DNA of 64,000 bases from Siccirubricoccus phaeus. Lineage in GTDB: Bacteria > Pseudomonadota > Alphaproteobacteria > Acetobacterales > Acetobacteraceae. The DNA lies in contig NZ_SRXO01000002.1 in assembly GCF_008360935.1 (NCBI RefSeq), positions 310,001 to 374,000 on the forward strand, read 5' to 3'. The notes below the pieces were generated by a model that saw only the letters and a list, made by a program, of their open reading frames with translations, was not told where the DNA came from and ran no database searches. This document shows, one piece after another, positions 43,113 through 50,850 of the stretch. A program made the translations under genes and the position numbers. Position 1 is the first letter of the stretch. The number at the start of each line of letters is the position of its first letter.

Positions 43113-43778
43113 ATGACGACCGTCAACCCGACCGGCAGCAGCAGCGCCAGCAGCCAGGCCGCCGCCTCCGCCGCCACCACCTTCGGCAGCGATTTCAGCA
43201 CCTTCCTCACCCTGCTCACGACCCAGCTCAAGAATCAGGACCCGACCAAGGCGATGGACACGACGGAGATGACGAATCAGCTCGTCGCCTTCTCCCAGGT
43301 CGAGCAGCAGATCGCGATGAACACCAACCTGCAGAAGATGATCTCGCTGGAGCAGGCCTCGCAGGTCACCGCTTCCCAGGCATTGCTCGGCAAGACGGTG
43401 GAGGTGGAGAGCGACAGGCTCAGCCTGCAGAACGGCCAGGCGCAGCTCGTGCTGCCGGCGGCGGGCACGGCGACCAGGGCCATCATCACCGTCACCGACA
43501 ATGCCGGCCGCACCATCCGGCAGGAGGAGGTGAAGCTCGAAACCGCCGGGAGCATCTGGAGCTGGGACGGGAAGAACAGCTCCGGCGTGGTGCAGCCGGA
43601 CGGCGCCTACCGCTTCGCCGTGGCCGGGCGGGATGCCGATGGCAATCCGGTGACCGTCACGGCGAATGTGCGTGGCACCGTCACGGCCACCGAGCGCACC
43701 GGCAGCGATGGCGATCTCAGCCTGGTGCTGGGCGGGCTTGCGGTGGACTACACCGCCGTGCGGCGGGTGGTGAATTAG
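43113..43778 (+). CDS. flgD: Flagellar hook-capping protein FlgD
   Basis: A 221-aa scaffold for hook assembly. The N-terminal FLTLLTTQLKNQDPTKAMDTTEMTNQLVAFSQVEQ is the defining FlgD motif (positions about 30-64), followed by the Tudor/FnIII region (SIWSWDGKNSSGVVQPDGAYRF) and the C-terminal beta strands. Secretion signal lies in the Ser/Ala-rich first 25 residues. Co-transcribed with fliK. Confidence 0.95.
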   Translation: MTTVNPTGSSSASSQAAASAATTFGSDFSTFLTLLTTQLKNQDPTKAMDTTEMTNQLVAFSQVEQQIAMNTNLQKMISLEQASQVTASQALLGKTVEVESDRLSLQNGQAQLVLPAAGTATRAIITVTDNAGRTIRQEEVKLETAGSIWSWDGKNSSGVVQPDGAYRFAVAGRDADGNPVTVTANVRGTVTATERTGSDGDLSLVLGGLAVDYTAVRRVVN

Positions 43779-43972
43779 ATTCCCGGGGAGCCGCTGCGCG
43801 GCTTCCTGGGGGCCCCGGGAGTCGCTGGGTGACCGGCGCCTCGCACGGCTTGGCGCGGGGCGAAGCCGCGGCAGGGCAACGGGCAGCCCGGTGCGCCGCG
43901 GCGGCGCCGTGGCACGGCATGTTCGGCGCCGGGCGTGCCGCTCGGCTGGCGCCCCTGGGAAACGGGCAGCGG
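43779..43972. repeat. CTGCCGCGGC-family repeat block after flgD
   Basis: Several GC palindromes: CCGGGGAGCCGCTGCGCGG, CTGGGGGCCCCGGG, CGAAGCCGCGGCAGGGC and GCCGCGGCGGCGCCGTGGC (about 43788-43910). This is a gene-free stretch; no reading frame has convincing features. Confidence 0.5.
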
Positions 43973-44079
43973 CTAGAGCGGGATCGGTTGCGCTGCGCTC
44001 ACCCGCCCCGCTCTAGCTCATTGTTCGGTCGCGTGATTCACGGTTTCGGTCGATTCGACCTCAACCGATCACGATCTAG
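43973..44079. repeat. CTAG-bounded palindromic element, partner of the window-start copy
   Basis: It begins CTAGAGCGGGATCGGTTG and ends CAACCGATCACGATCTAG, giving inverted GATCGGTTG/CAACCGATC arms about 60 nt apart, with an internal CCGCTCTAG. Positions 44038-44073 are identical to bases 1-36. It lies between flgD and the lipoprotein gene. Confidence 0.8.
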
Positions 44080-44169
44080 GTGCCGGAGGCTCGCGGTCCG
44101 GCACGGCCTGCTACGGCAGGGCAGGGCGCCGGGCGGCAGGCGCCCCTGCGCGACGCCGGTGGCCTGCCG

Positions 44170-45102
44170 TTATTCGGCGGCCGGGGGCGGGGCGGCCTGG
44201 GCGTTGGCCACCACGGTGCGGACGCCATCCGCCGCTTCCTCCGCCACCACATAGGCGACATCGCCCCACAGCCGGGCGAGGCGGCCCTGCGGCACCTCAT
44301 TCACCTGCACCACCCGGCCCAGCTCATGCCCGTCCCGCCGGCTGACGATCCACTGGATCTCGACGCGCTGGTTGCCGGGGGTGCCGGGCACCACGGCCAC
44401 CTCGCCCTCCAGCGCGTATTGCGCGCCATCCGCGGCCTCCTGCACCACGAAGCCCTGATTGCCGAGGAAATCCCGCATCCGTCCGGCCAGCGCCGCATTG
44501 CCGTCCCCCGGCGCGCCGCGGACTCCGGCCAGGCGCAGCCGCGGCGGCCCGGCGGCCAGGCTGCCCGGATCGGTCTGCTTCCGCGCCGCCTCCACCTGCA
44601 GCAGCAGGCGGGTGAGCGCGGGGGCGGCCTCGGCCGCCACCCGGGCGAAGACCTCCGGCCGCCCCTCCGCCCAGTCCCGCACCGGCACGGGCTGCGCCTC
44701 GGTGCTGGCCTGGGGGCGGCGATCGGCATCCAGCAGGCGGAAGCGCGGCCGGACCGCCTGGCCCTGCCGCTCCGCCGTCACCTCCACCAGCCAGTCCAGC
44801 GGCAGGGGGGTGGCGGTGGCCACCGCCGGCAGTTCCTGCGCCTGCAGCGCGCCGGTCACCGCCTCAGCCAGGGCGGCGGCGGAGCTTTCCGGCAGCAGCG
44901 CCTCCCCGGGCGGCGGCACGGCGAGGCGGACGGCGAGCGGCACCGCCAGCCGGTCCGCCAGCCCGCCCGGCCGGCCGCGATAGGGCTGCGGCAGGTCGCC
45001 GCAACCGGCCAGGGCCGCCAGGAGCAGCGCCAGCACCCAGCCGAAGCGCGCCGGGCGCCGGCCTGGGCCTCCCGTGGCGCCCTGGCGGGGCCTCGCCGCC
45101 AT
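44170..45102 (-). CDS. Predicted lipoprotein of unknown function
   Basis: A 310-aa protein from the ATG at 45102. A hydrophobic segment with lipobox LAGC (about 34-37) indicates lipid anchoring. The mature part is alternating beta/alpha with a repeated domain-like organisation (LRLAGVRGAPGDGNAALAGRMRDFL; YALEGEVAVVPGTPGNQRVEIQW; VVQVNEVPQGRLARLWGDVAYVV), similar in feel to periplasmic/outer-membrane assembly lipoproteins, but I do not recognise a family. The frame stays open upstream across an in-frame 24-bp tandem repeat, so a longer N-terminus is possible. It follows pgeF and a tiny ORF on the same strand. Confidence 0.7.
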   Translation of the reverse strand: MAARPRQGATGGPGRRPARFGWVLALLLAALAGCGDLPQPYRGRPGGLADRLAVPLAVRLAVPPPGEALLPESSAAALAEAVTGALQAQELPAVATATPLPLDWLVEVTAERQGQAVRPRFRLLDADRRPQASTEAQPVPVRDWAEGRPEVFARVAAEAAPALTRLLLQVEAARKQTDPGSLAAGPPRLRLAGVRGAPGDGNAALAGRMRDFLGNQGFVVQEAADGAQYALEGEVAVVPGTPGNQRVEIQWIVSRRDGHELGRVVQVNEVPQGRLARLWGDVAYVVAEEAADGVRTVVANAQAAPPPAAE

Positions 45103-45300
45103 GCTCGGGCGCGACTCGGCCGCGGCACGCCGGCGCGCTTCGCCCGCGACGTCCCGGCGCGGCTCGGCCGCGACGCCCTGGTGCGGCTCGGCCGCAGCTC
45201 TCCAGCGCGGCGCCGCCGTAGCCCTCTGGCGCGGCTCCGCCGCAACTCTCTCGCGCGGCTCCGCCGCAACTCTCTCGCGCGGCTCCGCCGCGACGCCCGG
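45085..45300. repeat. 24-bp tandem repeat, about nine units
   Basis: Units start at 45085, 45109, 45133, 45157, 45181, 45205, 45229, 45253 and 45277; the units at 45229 and 45253 are identical (GCGCGGCTCCGCCGCAACTC...). The 24-bp period keeps frame and would encode an eight-residue repeat (VAAEPRER) on the minus strand just before the lipoprotein signal sequence. Confidence 0.8.
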
Positions 45301-45331
45301 GCCAGACCGTACCGCGGCCCTGCGGGACAGG

Positions 45332-45400
45332 TCAGAGCAGCGCACAGGCGACCATCAGGGTGATCAGGGTCAGGATCATGAATTGGACCATGTAGGGCAT
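45332..45400 (-). CDS. Possible 22-residue hydrophobic peptide after pgeF
   Basis: An ATG 3 nt beyond the pgeF stop opens a 22-codon frame beginning MPYMVQF and ending VACALL, rich in Leu/Ile/Met/Thr, i.e. a single potential membrane helix. There is no strong ribosome site, but translation could be coupled to pgeF. It is too short for homology judgement. It may be a chance frame. Confidence 0.3.
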   Translation of the reverse strand: MPYMVQFMILTLITLMVACALL

Positions 45401-45403
45401 GGC

Positions 45404-46186
45404 TCAGCCCGTCATCGCGATGGCGGAAAGCTGGTGGCCGATGGGCCCGCCCCCCGCGAGGGTGCGTCGCCGGTGGCTGAAGAAGCGCGCCTCCTCCGCC
45501 AGCGTGTCGCGGCCGAGCGCCGCAATGCCGGCAAGGCCCAGCGCCGCCAGCCGCGTCGCGCAATAGCCCGGCAGGTCGAATTGCCACCGCGCCTCGCGCC
45601 GGCCGGGGACGAAGCAGCGGTCATGCCCGGGGCCCGAGGCCAGCACGGCCTCGCGCAGATCGGGCCCGACCTCATAGCTCTCCCGGCCGATACAGGGGCC
45701 GATCGCCACCAGCAGCCGGTCCCGCCGGGCGCCGAGCGCTTCCATCGCCGCGACCGTCGCCTCCAGCACCCCGCCCACCGCGCCGCGCCAGCCGGCATGG
45801 GCGGCGCCGATGACGCCCGCCGCCGGCTCGGCGAAGAGCACCGGGGCGCAATCCGCCGTCACGATGCCGAGGGCGAGGCCCGGGCGCCGCGTCACCATGG
45901 CGTCGGCGGCGGGGCCCTGGCCTTCGGCCCAGCCCTCCTCCACCACCGCCACCTCCGGCCCGTGCACCTGCTTCAGCCCGTGCAGCGCCGGGCGGTCCAG
46001 GCCGAAGGCGGCCATGGCGCGGCGGCGGTTCTCCCGCACCTTTTCGATGTCGTCCTGGCCGGAGAGGGAGCAATTCAGCGCCGCCCAGGGCCCTTCCGAG
46101 ACCCCGCCGCGGCGGGTGAAGAAGCCATGCGCCAGGCCCGGCAGCCCGGCGAGGCCGGAGTCAATCAGGTATTCGGCGTCCTTCAT
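45404..46186 (-). CDS. pgeF: Peptidoglycan editing factor PgeF (YfiH, laccase domain)
   Basis: A 260-aa protein of the multicopper-like YfiH fold. Metal-site motifs: GFFTRRGGVSEGPWAALN, QVHGPEV, VTADCAPVLFAEP and AAHAGWRGAVGG, plus IGPCIGRESYEVG. E. coli YfiH hydrolyses misincorporated L-Ser in muropeptides. The ATG at 46186 overlaps the stop of the methyltransferase gene (ATGA), the conserved arrangement lgt-methyltransferase-pgeF. Confidence 0.94.
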   Translation of the reverse strand: MKDAEYLIDSGLAGLPGLAHGFFTRRGGVSEGPWAALNCSLSGQDDIEKVRENRRRAMAAFGLDRPALHGLKQVHGPEVAVVEEGWAEGQGPAADAMVTRRPGLALGIVTADCAPVLFAEPAAGVIGAAHAGWRGAVGGVLEATVAAMEALGARRDRLLVAIGPCIGRESYEVGPDLREAVLASGPGHDRCFVPGRREARWQFDLPGYCATRLAALGLAGIAALGRDTLAEEARFFSHRRRTLAGGGPIGHQLSAIAMTG

Positions 46187-47190
46187 GCGGTCTCGAAGCC
46201 CTGGGGTGGCGGCAGGCGGGGATGGCACAGGCAGAGCGCCTTGAACAGCCGTCCCATCGCCTCCGGCGCCACCAGCCGCTCGGCGCCGGAGAGGATGCGG
46301 CCGGCCAAATGGGGGGCGCGGCGGGCCTGGAGGGCGGCCAATGTCATGATCCCGAGGCGTTGCAGGAAGAGGCCCATGGGCAGCGGGCCATGCACGGCGG
46401 CGCCGTTGGCACGGGCGGTGGCGGCCAGGGGGGCGAATAGGACATGGGCGGTGAGGTCCACCGTGCCGGGGGGCGCCAGCGGGTCCGCCCGGCCATGGGC
46501 GGAGACGGCTTGCAGGCTCTCGCCCAGCACCGCCTCGGCCGGGCCGTAATCGAGGCAGAGGGCGGCCCCGCCCCGGCTGGCGACCCGCCGGGCGAGGGCG
46601 GCGACCACCGCATGGGCGGCTGCGGAATGCTCGGCGATGGCGCCTTCGGGGGCCTCGGCGGGGAGGGGGGGCGGGGACTCGGCCGAGGCTTCCAGGAAGG
46701 CGCCCTCGGCGACGAAACGCTCTGCCCAGGCGCCGTTGCGGCGGATGAATTGCCGGATCGGCAAGGCGTCCAGAAATTCATTGGCGAGGATCAGGGCGGG
46801 GCCAGGGGGCAGGGTCTCGATGCCGTCATGCCAAATGGCGCTGGGCAGCCGTTCCGCCTGCAGGGCGCGCAGCCGGGGCGAGGCCTCCACCAGATGCAGC
46901 CGCAGGGCGGCGGCGAAGCCGGGCGCCACCTCCCGCACCGCGCGCAGGGCGTCCGCCATCAGCGTGCCGCGGCCGGGGCCGAGCTCCACCAGCAGGACGG
47001 GGTCGGGGCGGCCCATCGCCTCCCAGGTCACGGCGGCCCAAAGGCCGAGGCATTCGCCGAAGGCCTGGGAGATCTCCGGCGCGGTGGTGAAGTCGCCGCC
47101 GGCGCCGAAGGCCTCCCGCCCGGCGTAATAGGCGGCAACGGCGCGCGCCATGTAGCGGTCCAGCCTCTCGGGCTTGCCGGCTTCCGTCAT
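46183..47190 (-). CDS. NDUFAF7-type SAM-dependent methyltransferase
   Basis: A 335-aa protein of the NDUFAF7/MidA family, whose mitochondrial member methylates an Arg of complex I subunit NDUFS2. Motifs: the N-terminal PERLDRYMARAVAAYY, GGDFTTAPEISQAFGECLG, VELGPGRGTLMADALRA (SAM loop) and ANEFLDALPIRQF. The start at 47190 is preceded by AAGAGC. It is upstream of and coupled to pgeF. Confidence 0.9.
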   Translation of the reverse strand: MTEAGKPERLDRYMARAVAAYYAGREAFGAGGDFTTAPEISQAFGECLGLWAAVTWEAMGRPDPVLLVELGPGRGTLMADALRAVREVAPGFAAALRLHLVEASPRLRALQAERLPSAIWHDGIETLPPGPALILANEFLDALPIRQFIRRNGAWAERFVAEGAFLEASAESPPPLPAEAPEGAIAEHSAAAHAVVAALARRVASRGGAALCLDYGPAEAVLGESLQAVSAHGRADPLAPPGTVDLTAHVLFAPLAATARANGAAVHGPLPMGLFLQRLGIMTLAALQARRAPHLAGRILSGAERLVAPEAMGRLFKALCLCHPRLPPPQGFETA

Positions 47191-47310
47191 CGTTGCTCTT
47201 TCGTGTGGCGCCCCTGGGCGGTCCGGCGGGCCGGGATTGGCCCTGCGGCCGGGCGCGCCCTCCGCGCGCTCGTCGCGCCTCCGGCGCGGCCGAGCGAACC
47301 CCTCGCGAAA

Positions 47311-47399
47311 GCCACGGTGCCGCAAGCGAGTCAAGGCCGGAGCCGCGCTTCGCGCGGTGCGGCGAAGCCGCAGCCTTGACTCGCTTGCGGCACCGTGGC
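47311..47399. repeat. Long perfect inverted repeat (27-bp arms)
   Basis: 47311-47337 and 47373-47399 are exact reverse complements (arms beginning GCCACGGTGCCGC), with a 35-nt centre that itself contains CCGCGCTTCGCGCGG. A third palindrome, GTGCCTTCGAC/GTCGAAGGCAC, follows at about 47411. Stem stability would be very high; it lies between lgt and the methyltransferase gene. Confidence 0.85.
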
Positions 47400-47450
47400 C
47401 CGGGGCAAAGGTGCCTTCGACGGTGTCGAAGGCACTTTCAGTGCCTCCGC

Positions 47451-47541
47451 TGGCGCAGGCGGCTGGCGCAGGCGGCTGGCGCAGGCGGCTGGCGCAGGCG
47501 GCTGGCGCAGGCGGCTGGCGCAGGCGGCTGGCGCAGGCCGG
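47451..47541. repeat. 13-bp tandem repeat, seven copies
   Basis: TGGCGCAGGCGGC begins at 47451, 47464, 47477, 47490, 47503, 47516 and 47529, nearly identical throughout, only the last one diverging. The period is not a multiple of three, so it is noncoding. It ends about 20 nt beyond the lgt stop codon. There are no unique spacers, so it is not CRISPR. Confidence 0.9.
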
Positions 47542-47563
47542 CCGCAGCGCCCGGCCCACCCCC

Positions 47564-48388
47564 TCAGGCCGCCCGCTCCCCGCCCGCCGCCGCAGCCCCG
47601 GCCGGCCGCGCCCGCCACATCAGCCACACCCCCACCGCCAACATCGGCAGCGAGAGCAACTGCCCCATGGTCGCCCCGCCGATCAGGAAGCCAAGCTGCG
47701 CATCCGGCTGGCGGAACATCTCCCCCACGCCCCGCGCCACCGCATAGCCGGCCAGGAACGCCCCGGAGACGAAGCCCCGCCGCTCCCGCACCGCCCGCTG
47801 CCGCACCAGCACCTGCAGCAGCAGGAACAGCAGCACCCCCTCCATCCCCGCCTGGTAGAGCTGGCTCGGATGCCGCGGCTCCGGCCCGCCGGTCGGGAAC
47901 ACCATGGCCCAGGGCACATCCGTCACCCGGCCCCACAGCTCGCCATTCACGAAATTGGCGCAGCGGCCGAGGAACAGCCCGATCGGCACCACCGACACCA
48001 CCCGGTCCGCGAAGCCGAGCACCTCGATCCCGCGGTTCCGGCAGAACAGCAGCAGGGCCAGAATCACCCCGAGCGCCCCGCCATGGAAGGACATGCCGCC
48101 GGTCCACACCGCCAGCACCTCCAGCGGATGCGCCAGGTAATGCCCCGGCCGGTAGAACAGCACATAGCCGAGCCTGCCGCCGAGGATGATGCCGAGCGTG
48201 ATCCAGGTGACGGCATCGTCCACCTGCTCCGCCGTCGCCACCCGCGGCGCCAGGGCGACCAGCCTCTTGGCCAGCACCCAGCCCAGCACGATGCCGAGGA
48301 TATAGGCCAGCGCATACCAGCGGATGGCGAAGGGGCCGATCTCGACCAGCACCGGGTCGATGGCCGGGAAGGGGATGGCGAGCAGCAT
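47564..48388 (-). CDS. lgt: Prolipoprotein diacylglyceryl transferase
   Basis: A 274-aa inner-membrane enzyme with seven helices. The catalytic-region motifs are clear: GGRLGYVLFYRPGHYLAHP, WTGGMSFHGGALGV and the Lgt signature GRCANFVNGELWGR, plus the C-terminal Arg/Glu residues. The ATG at 48388 shares a base with the hldD stop (TGATG). Length is normal. Confidence 0.96.
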   Translation of the reverse strand: MLLAIPFPAIDPVLVEIGPFAIRWYALAYILGIVLGWVLAKRLVALAPRVATAEQVDDAVTWITLGIILGGRLGYVLFYRPGHYLAHPLEVLAVWTGGMSFHGGALGVILALLLFCRNRGIEVLGFADRVVSVVPIGLFLGRCANFVNGELWGRVTDVPWAMVFPTGGPEPRHPSQLYQAGMEGVLLFLLLQVLVRQRAVRERRGFVSGAFLAGYAVARGVGEMFRQPDAQLGFLIGGATMGQLLSLPMLAVGVWLMWRARPAGAAAAGGERAA

Positions 48389-49365
48389 CACTCGGCGAGA
48401 TCCATGGCGCGATAGGCGGCGACGGTCCGCCGCACCCCCTCCTCCAGTGGCAGCATCTGGCCGGAATAGCCGGCGGCGCGCAGCTTCCCGAGCGGGGCCT
48501 CGGTGAAATACTGGTACTTGCCGCGCAGATCGGCCGGCATGTCGATGAAGGAGATATCCTCCGGCCGGTCCAGTGCCGCGAACATGGCGCGGACCAGAGC
48601 AAGGAAGCTCCGCGCCCGGCCGGAGCCGAGGTTGAACAGCCCGGACACTTTGGGGTTGTCCAGCAGCCAGAGCATCACCGAAACGCAATCATCCACATGG
48701 ACGAAATCCCGCTGCTGCTCGCCATCCGCGATTCCCGCCCGGTCGGAGCGGAACAGCGTCGCCGCCTCGCCGCGCATCACCTGGCGGTATTTGTGGAACA
48801 GCACGCTGGCCATGCGGCCCTTATGCGCCTCGTTGGGACCGTAGACGTTGAAGAAGCGCAACCCCGCCCATTGCGGCGGCGCCTTGGCGCCGAGCGCCAG
48901 CAACTGCGCCACCCGCCGGTCGAAGGCCAGCTTGGACCAGCCGTAAAGATTGAGCGGACGCAGCCGGGCCAGGGCCTCCGGCGTTGCATCGTCCGAAAAG
49001 CCTTCCGATCCATCCCCGTAGGTGGCGGCGGAGGAGGCGTAGATGAAGGGAATCTCCCGCGCCGCGCAGCGCTCCCACAGCCAGAGCGGCAGGGTGAGGT
49101 TGGTGGCCGCGACCAGATCGCCATCGGTCTCGGTGGTGGCGCTGATGGCGCCCATATGCAGCACGGCGGCGATAGGCGGGGTCCTGGCCCAGAACTCCGC
49201 CAGGCCCTCCGGCGGCAGGACTCCGGCAAGGGTTGGCGCGGCAAGGTTGCGCCACTTCCCGCCCTGGCCCAGGCGGTCGACGACCATCACTTCCGCCCCC
49301 CTGGCAGCGAGGGTGGCAACGAGGTGGGAGCCGATGAATCCGGCCCCGCCGGTGACGAGATACAA
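48388..49365 (-). CDS. hldD: ADP-L-glycero-D-manno-heptose 6-epimerase
   Basis: A 325-aa SDR-type epimerase making the heptose donor for LPS inner core. It starts at TTG (49365) with GGAAGGAG 7 nt upstream. NADP motif VTGGAGFIG at 4-12; SSAATYGDG; the YGWSK catalytic pair; FFNVYGPNEAHKGRMASV and FNLGSGRARSF match HldD closely. Translation is coupled to lgt. The other hld genes are not in the window. Confidence 0.93.
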   Translation of the reverse strand: MYLVTGGAGFIGSHLVATLAARGAEVMVVDRLGQGGKWRNLAAPTLAGVLPPEGLAEFWARTPPIAAVLHMGAISATTETDGDLVAATNLTLPLWLWERCAAREIPFIYASSAATYGDGSEGFSDDATPEALARLRPLNLYGWSKLAFDRRVAQLLALGAKAPPQWAGLRFFNVYGPNEAHKGRMASVLFHKYRQVMRGEAATLFRSDRAGIADGEQQRDFVHVDDCVSVMLWLLDNPKVSGLFNLGSGRARSFLALVRAMFAALDRPEDISFIDMPADLRGKYQYFTEAPLGKLRAAGYSGQMLPLEEGVRRTVAAYRAMDLAE

Positions 49366-49848
49366 GGCCCGGCTCCTTCCGTGCTGCGGCAGCCCTGCCG
49401 GGTTGGCCAGGCTCGGGGCGGTCGGGGCGGGGTATAGAGCAGATCGGCCCAAGGCGCGAAGAGCCTGGGCCAGCGTTGCGTCCGCTGGGTGAAGGCCGTG
49501 GCGGGTTGCGTTCCATCCCGGCCGGGATCCGCTATAGGGGCGGCTGAGCAAGGCGAAGCCACCCCCGCGCGATGGGGCGGTGGCCGGCAGGAAGGGCTGC
49601 GGTTGAGCGGCGCGGCGCCGCCCCCCTCGGCGGCGTGGCGGGCGGCCTGGCCGGGGGAAGGGGTGCTGGCTGAGCGGTGCGATGCCGTCCGGCGCGACGG
49701 GCGGTCTCGGGCCGGAAGGACGGGGTGCGGCTGAGCGGTGCGGCGCCGGACCGGCGCGACGGGCCGGCGGGTGGCACCGCACAGGAGGACAGGCGCCAGG
49801 CGCCCCCGGCGGGGGCGGCGGCCGGCGGCGCCAGGCGGAGCAGAAGCG
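49366..49848. other. 483-bp gene-free stretch with a four-fold degenerate motif
   Basis: No reading frame here looks real. It has a perfect palindrome ATCCCGGCCGGGAT (49515-49528) just before CTATAG, then four related segments centred on GGCTGAGC or GGTTGAGC (about 49542, 49601, 49672, 49731) spaced roughly 60-70 bp, each followed by GC-rich hairpins. It could be a structured leader or small RNA for the UbiK gene. I found no SRP, 6S or RNase P consensus. Confidence 0.35.
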
Positions 49849-50205
49849 ATGAGCGACACCGGAGGCCGCAAGCGCGGCAGCATCTTCGACGATCTGGCCG
49901 GGGTGGCGGGCGGCGCCTTCTCCGCCCTGGCCGGGGCAAGGACGGAGGTGGAGGCGGCCATCCGCGCCCAGATCGACGCCGCGGTGCAGCGGCTGGAACT
50001 GGTGAAGCGGGAGGATCTGGACGCCGCCATGGAAGTCGCCCGCCGGGCGCGTGAGGCGCAGGAGGCGCTGGAGGCCAGGGTGGCAGGGCTGGAGGCGAAG
50101 CTGGCGGCGCTGACCGCCAAATCCGCGACGGCGCCCCCTCCCGCCGCCGCTGCCCCGGGCGCCGGGGGCGAGCCGCCTGCGCCGCCCCCGGCCGGCCACG
50201 GCTGA
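49849..50205 (+). CDS. ubiK: UbiK-type ubiquinone biosynthesis accessory factor (BMFP)
   Basis: A 118-aa membrane-associated coiled-coil protein. Residues about 8-40 form the amphipathic helix (IFDDLAGVAGGAFSAL), and KREDLDAAMEVARRAREA plus LEARVAGLEAKLAAL is the BMFP coiled coil. The last 30 residues are Ala/Pro-rich. In E. coli UbiK binds UbiJ and helps aerobic quinone synthesis. It is divergent from hldD-lgt and upstream of a YbjN gene. Confidence 0.85.
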   Translation: MSDTGGRKRGSIFDDLAGVAGGAFSALAGARTEVEAAIRAQIDAAVQRLELVKREDLDAAMEVARRAREAQEALEARVAGLEAKLAALTAKSATAPPPAAAAPGAGGEPPAPPPAGHG

Positions 50206-50346
50206 GCGGAACCTGATGTTGCGCCGCAACGCGCGCCCTTGCGGCGGCGTTCCGGCCTTGCCTAGTCTACCCTTGGTGGGCCGAAGGGCCGATTCCCCTC
50301 AAGATTCGGTGGGGGCCCACCGCACACGGAATGAGGAGGTGCCGCG

Positions 50347-50850
50347 ATGTCAGGCTTGCTGGCCTTCGACCGCGAAAAGGCGACCAACCCCCTCGATGTC
50401 CTCGAACAGATCGTCACCGCCAATGAGTGGGCCTTCGAGCGCCGCTCCGACGGCGAAATGGCGGCCGAGGCGCCGGGCAAATGGTGCGATTACGGCCTTT
50501 ACTTCTCCTGGTCGCCGGAGATCAGCGCCATGCATTTCTCCTGCGCCTTCGATTTGAAGGTGCCGCCGGAGGGCAGGGCCAAGCTGTTCGAATTGCTGGC
50601 GCTCGCAAATGAGAAGCTCTGGCTCGGCCATTTCGGGCTGGAGAGCGAGGAGGGGGTGCCGGTGTTCCGCCATTCCGTCCTGCTGCGCGGGGCGCCGGGC
50701 GCCAGCGCCGAGAGCCTCGAGGACATGGTGGATATCGCCATCACCGAATGCGAGCGCTTCTTCCCCGCCTTCCAATTCGTCCTCTGGGGCGGGAAGGCGC
50801 CGGCGGAGGCGCTGCAGGCCGCCATGCTGGATTGCGTCGGGGAGGCCTGA
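50347..50850 (+). CDS. YbjN domain-containing protein
   Basis: A 167-aa protein with the YbjN fold related to type III secretion chaperones. Features: NEWAFERRSDGEMAAEA, HFSCAFDLKVPPEGRAKLFELL, NEKLWLGHFGLESEEGVPVFRH and ALQAAMLDCVGEA. The ATG has GAGGAGGTGCCGCG before it. The function is unknown; in alphaproteobacteria it usually precedes proC, as here. Confidence 0.9.
   Translation: MSGLLAFDREKATNPLDVLEQIVTANEWAFERRSDGEMAAEAPGKWCDYGLYFSWSPEISAMHFSCAFDLKVPPEGRAKLFELLALANEKLWLGHFGLESEEGVPVFRHSVLLRGAPGASAESLEDMVDIAITECERFFPAFQFVLWGGKAPAEALQAAMLDCVGEA

Noticed and set aside
47451-47541. Tandem array considered as CRISPR
   Set aside because: Units are contiguous 13-mers without spacers and there are no cas genes. 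The 37-, 24- and 65-bp arrays were rejected for the same reason.
49540-49848. SRP RNA or other housekeeping ncRNA upstream of ubiK
   Set aside because: GGAAG occurs but the conserved GGAAGCAGCC apical loop context and flanking stems are missing; RNase P and tmRNA signatures are also absent.
48388-50229. hldD frame starting near 50229
   Set aside because: The extension is antisense to ubiK and lacks homology; the TTG at 49365 directly precedes the NADP motif and has a strong ribosome site.
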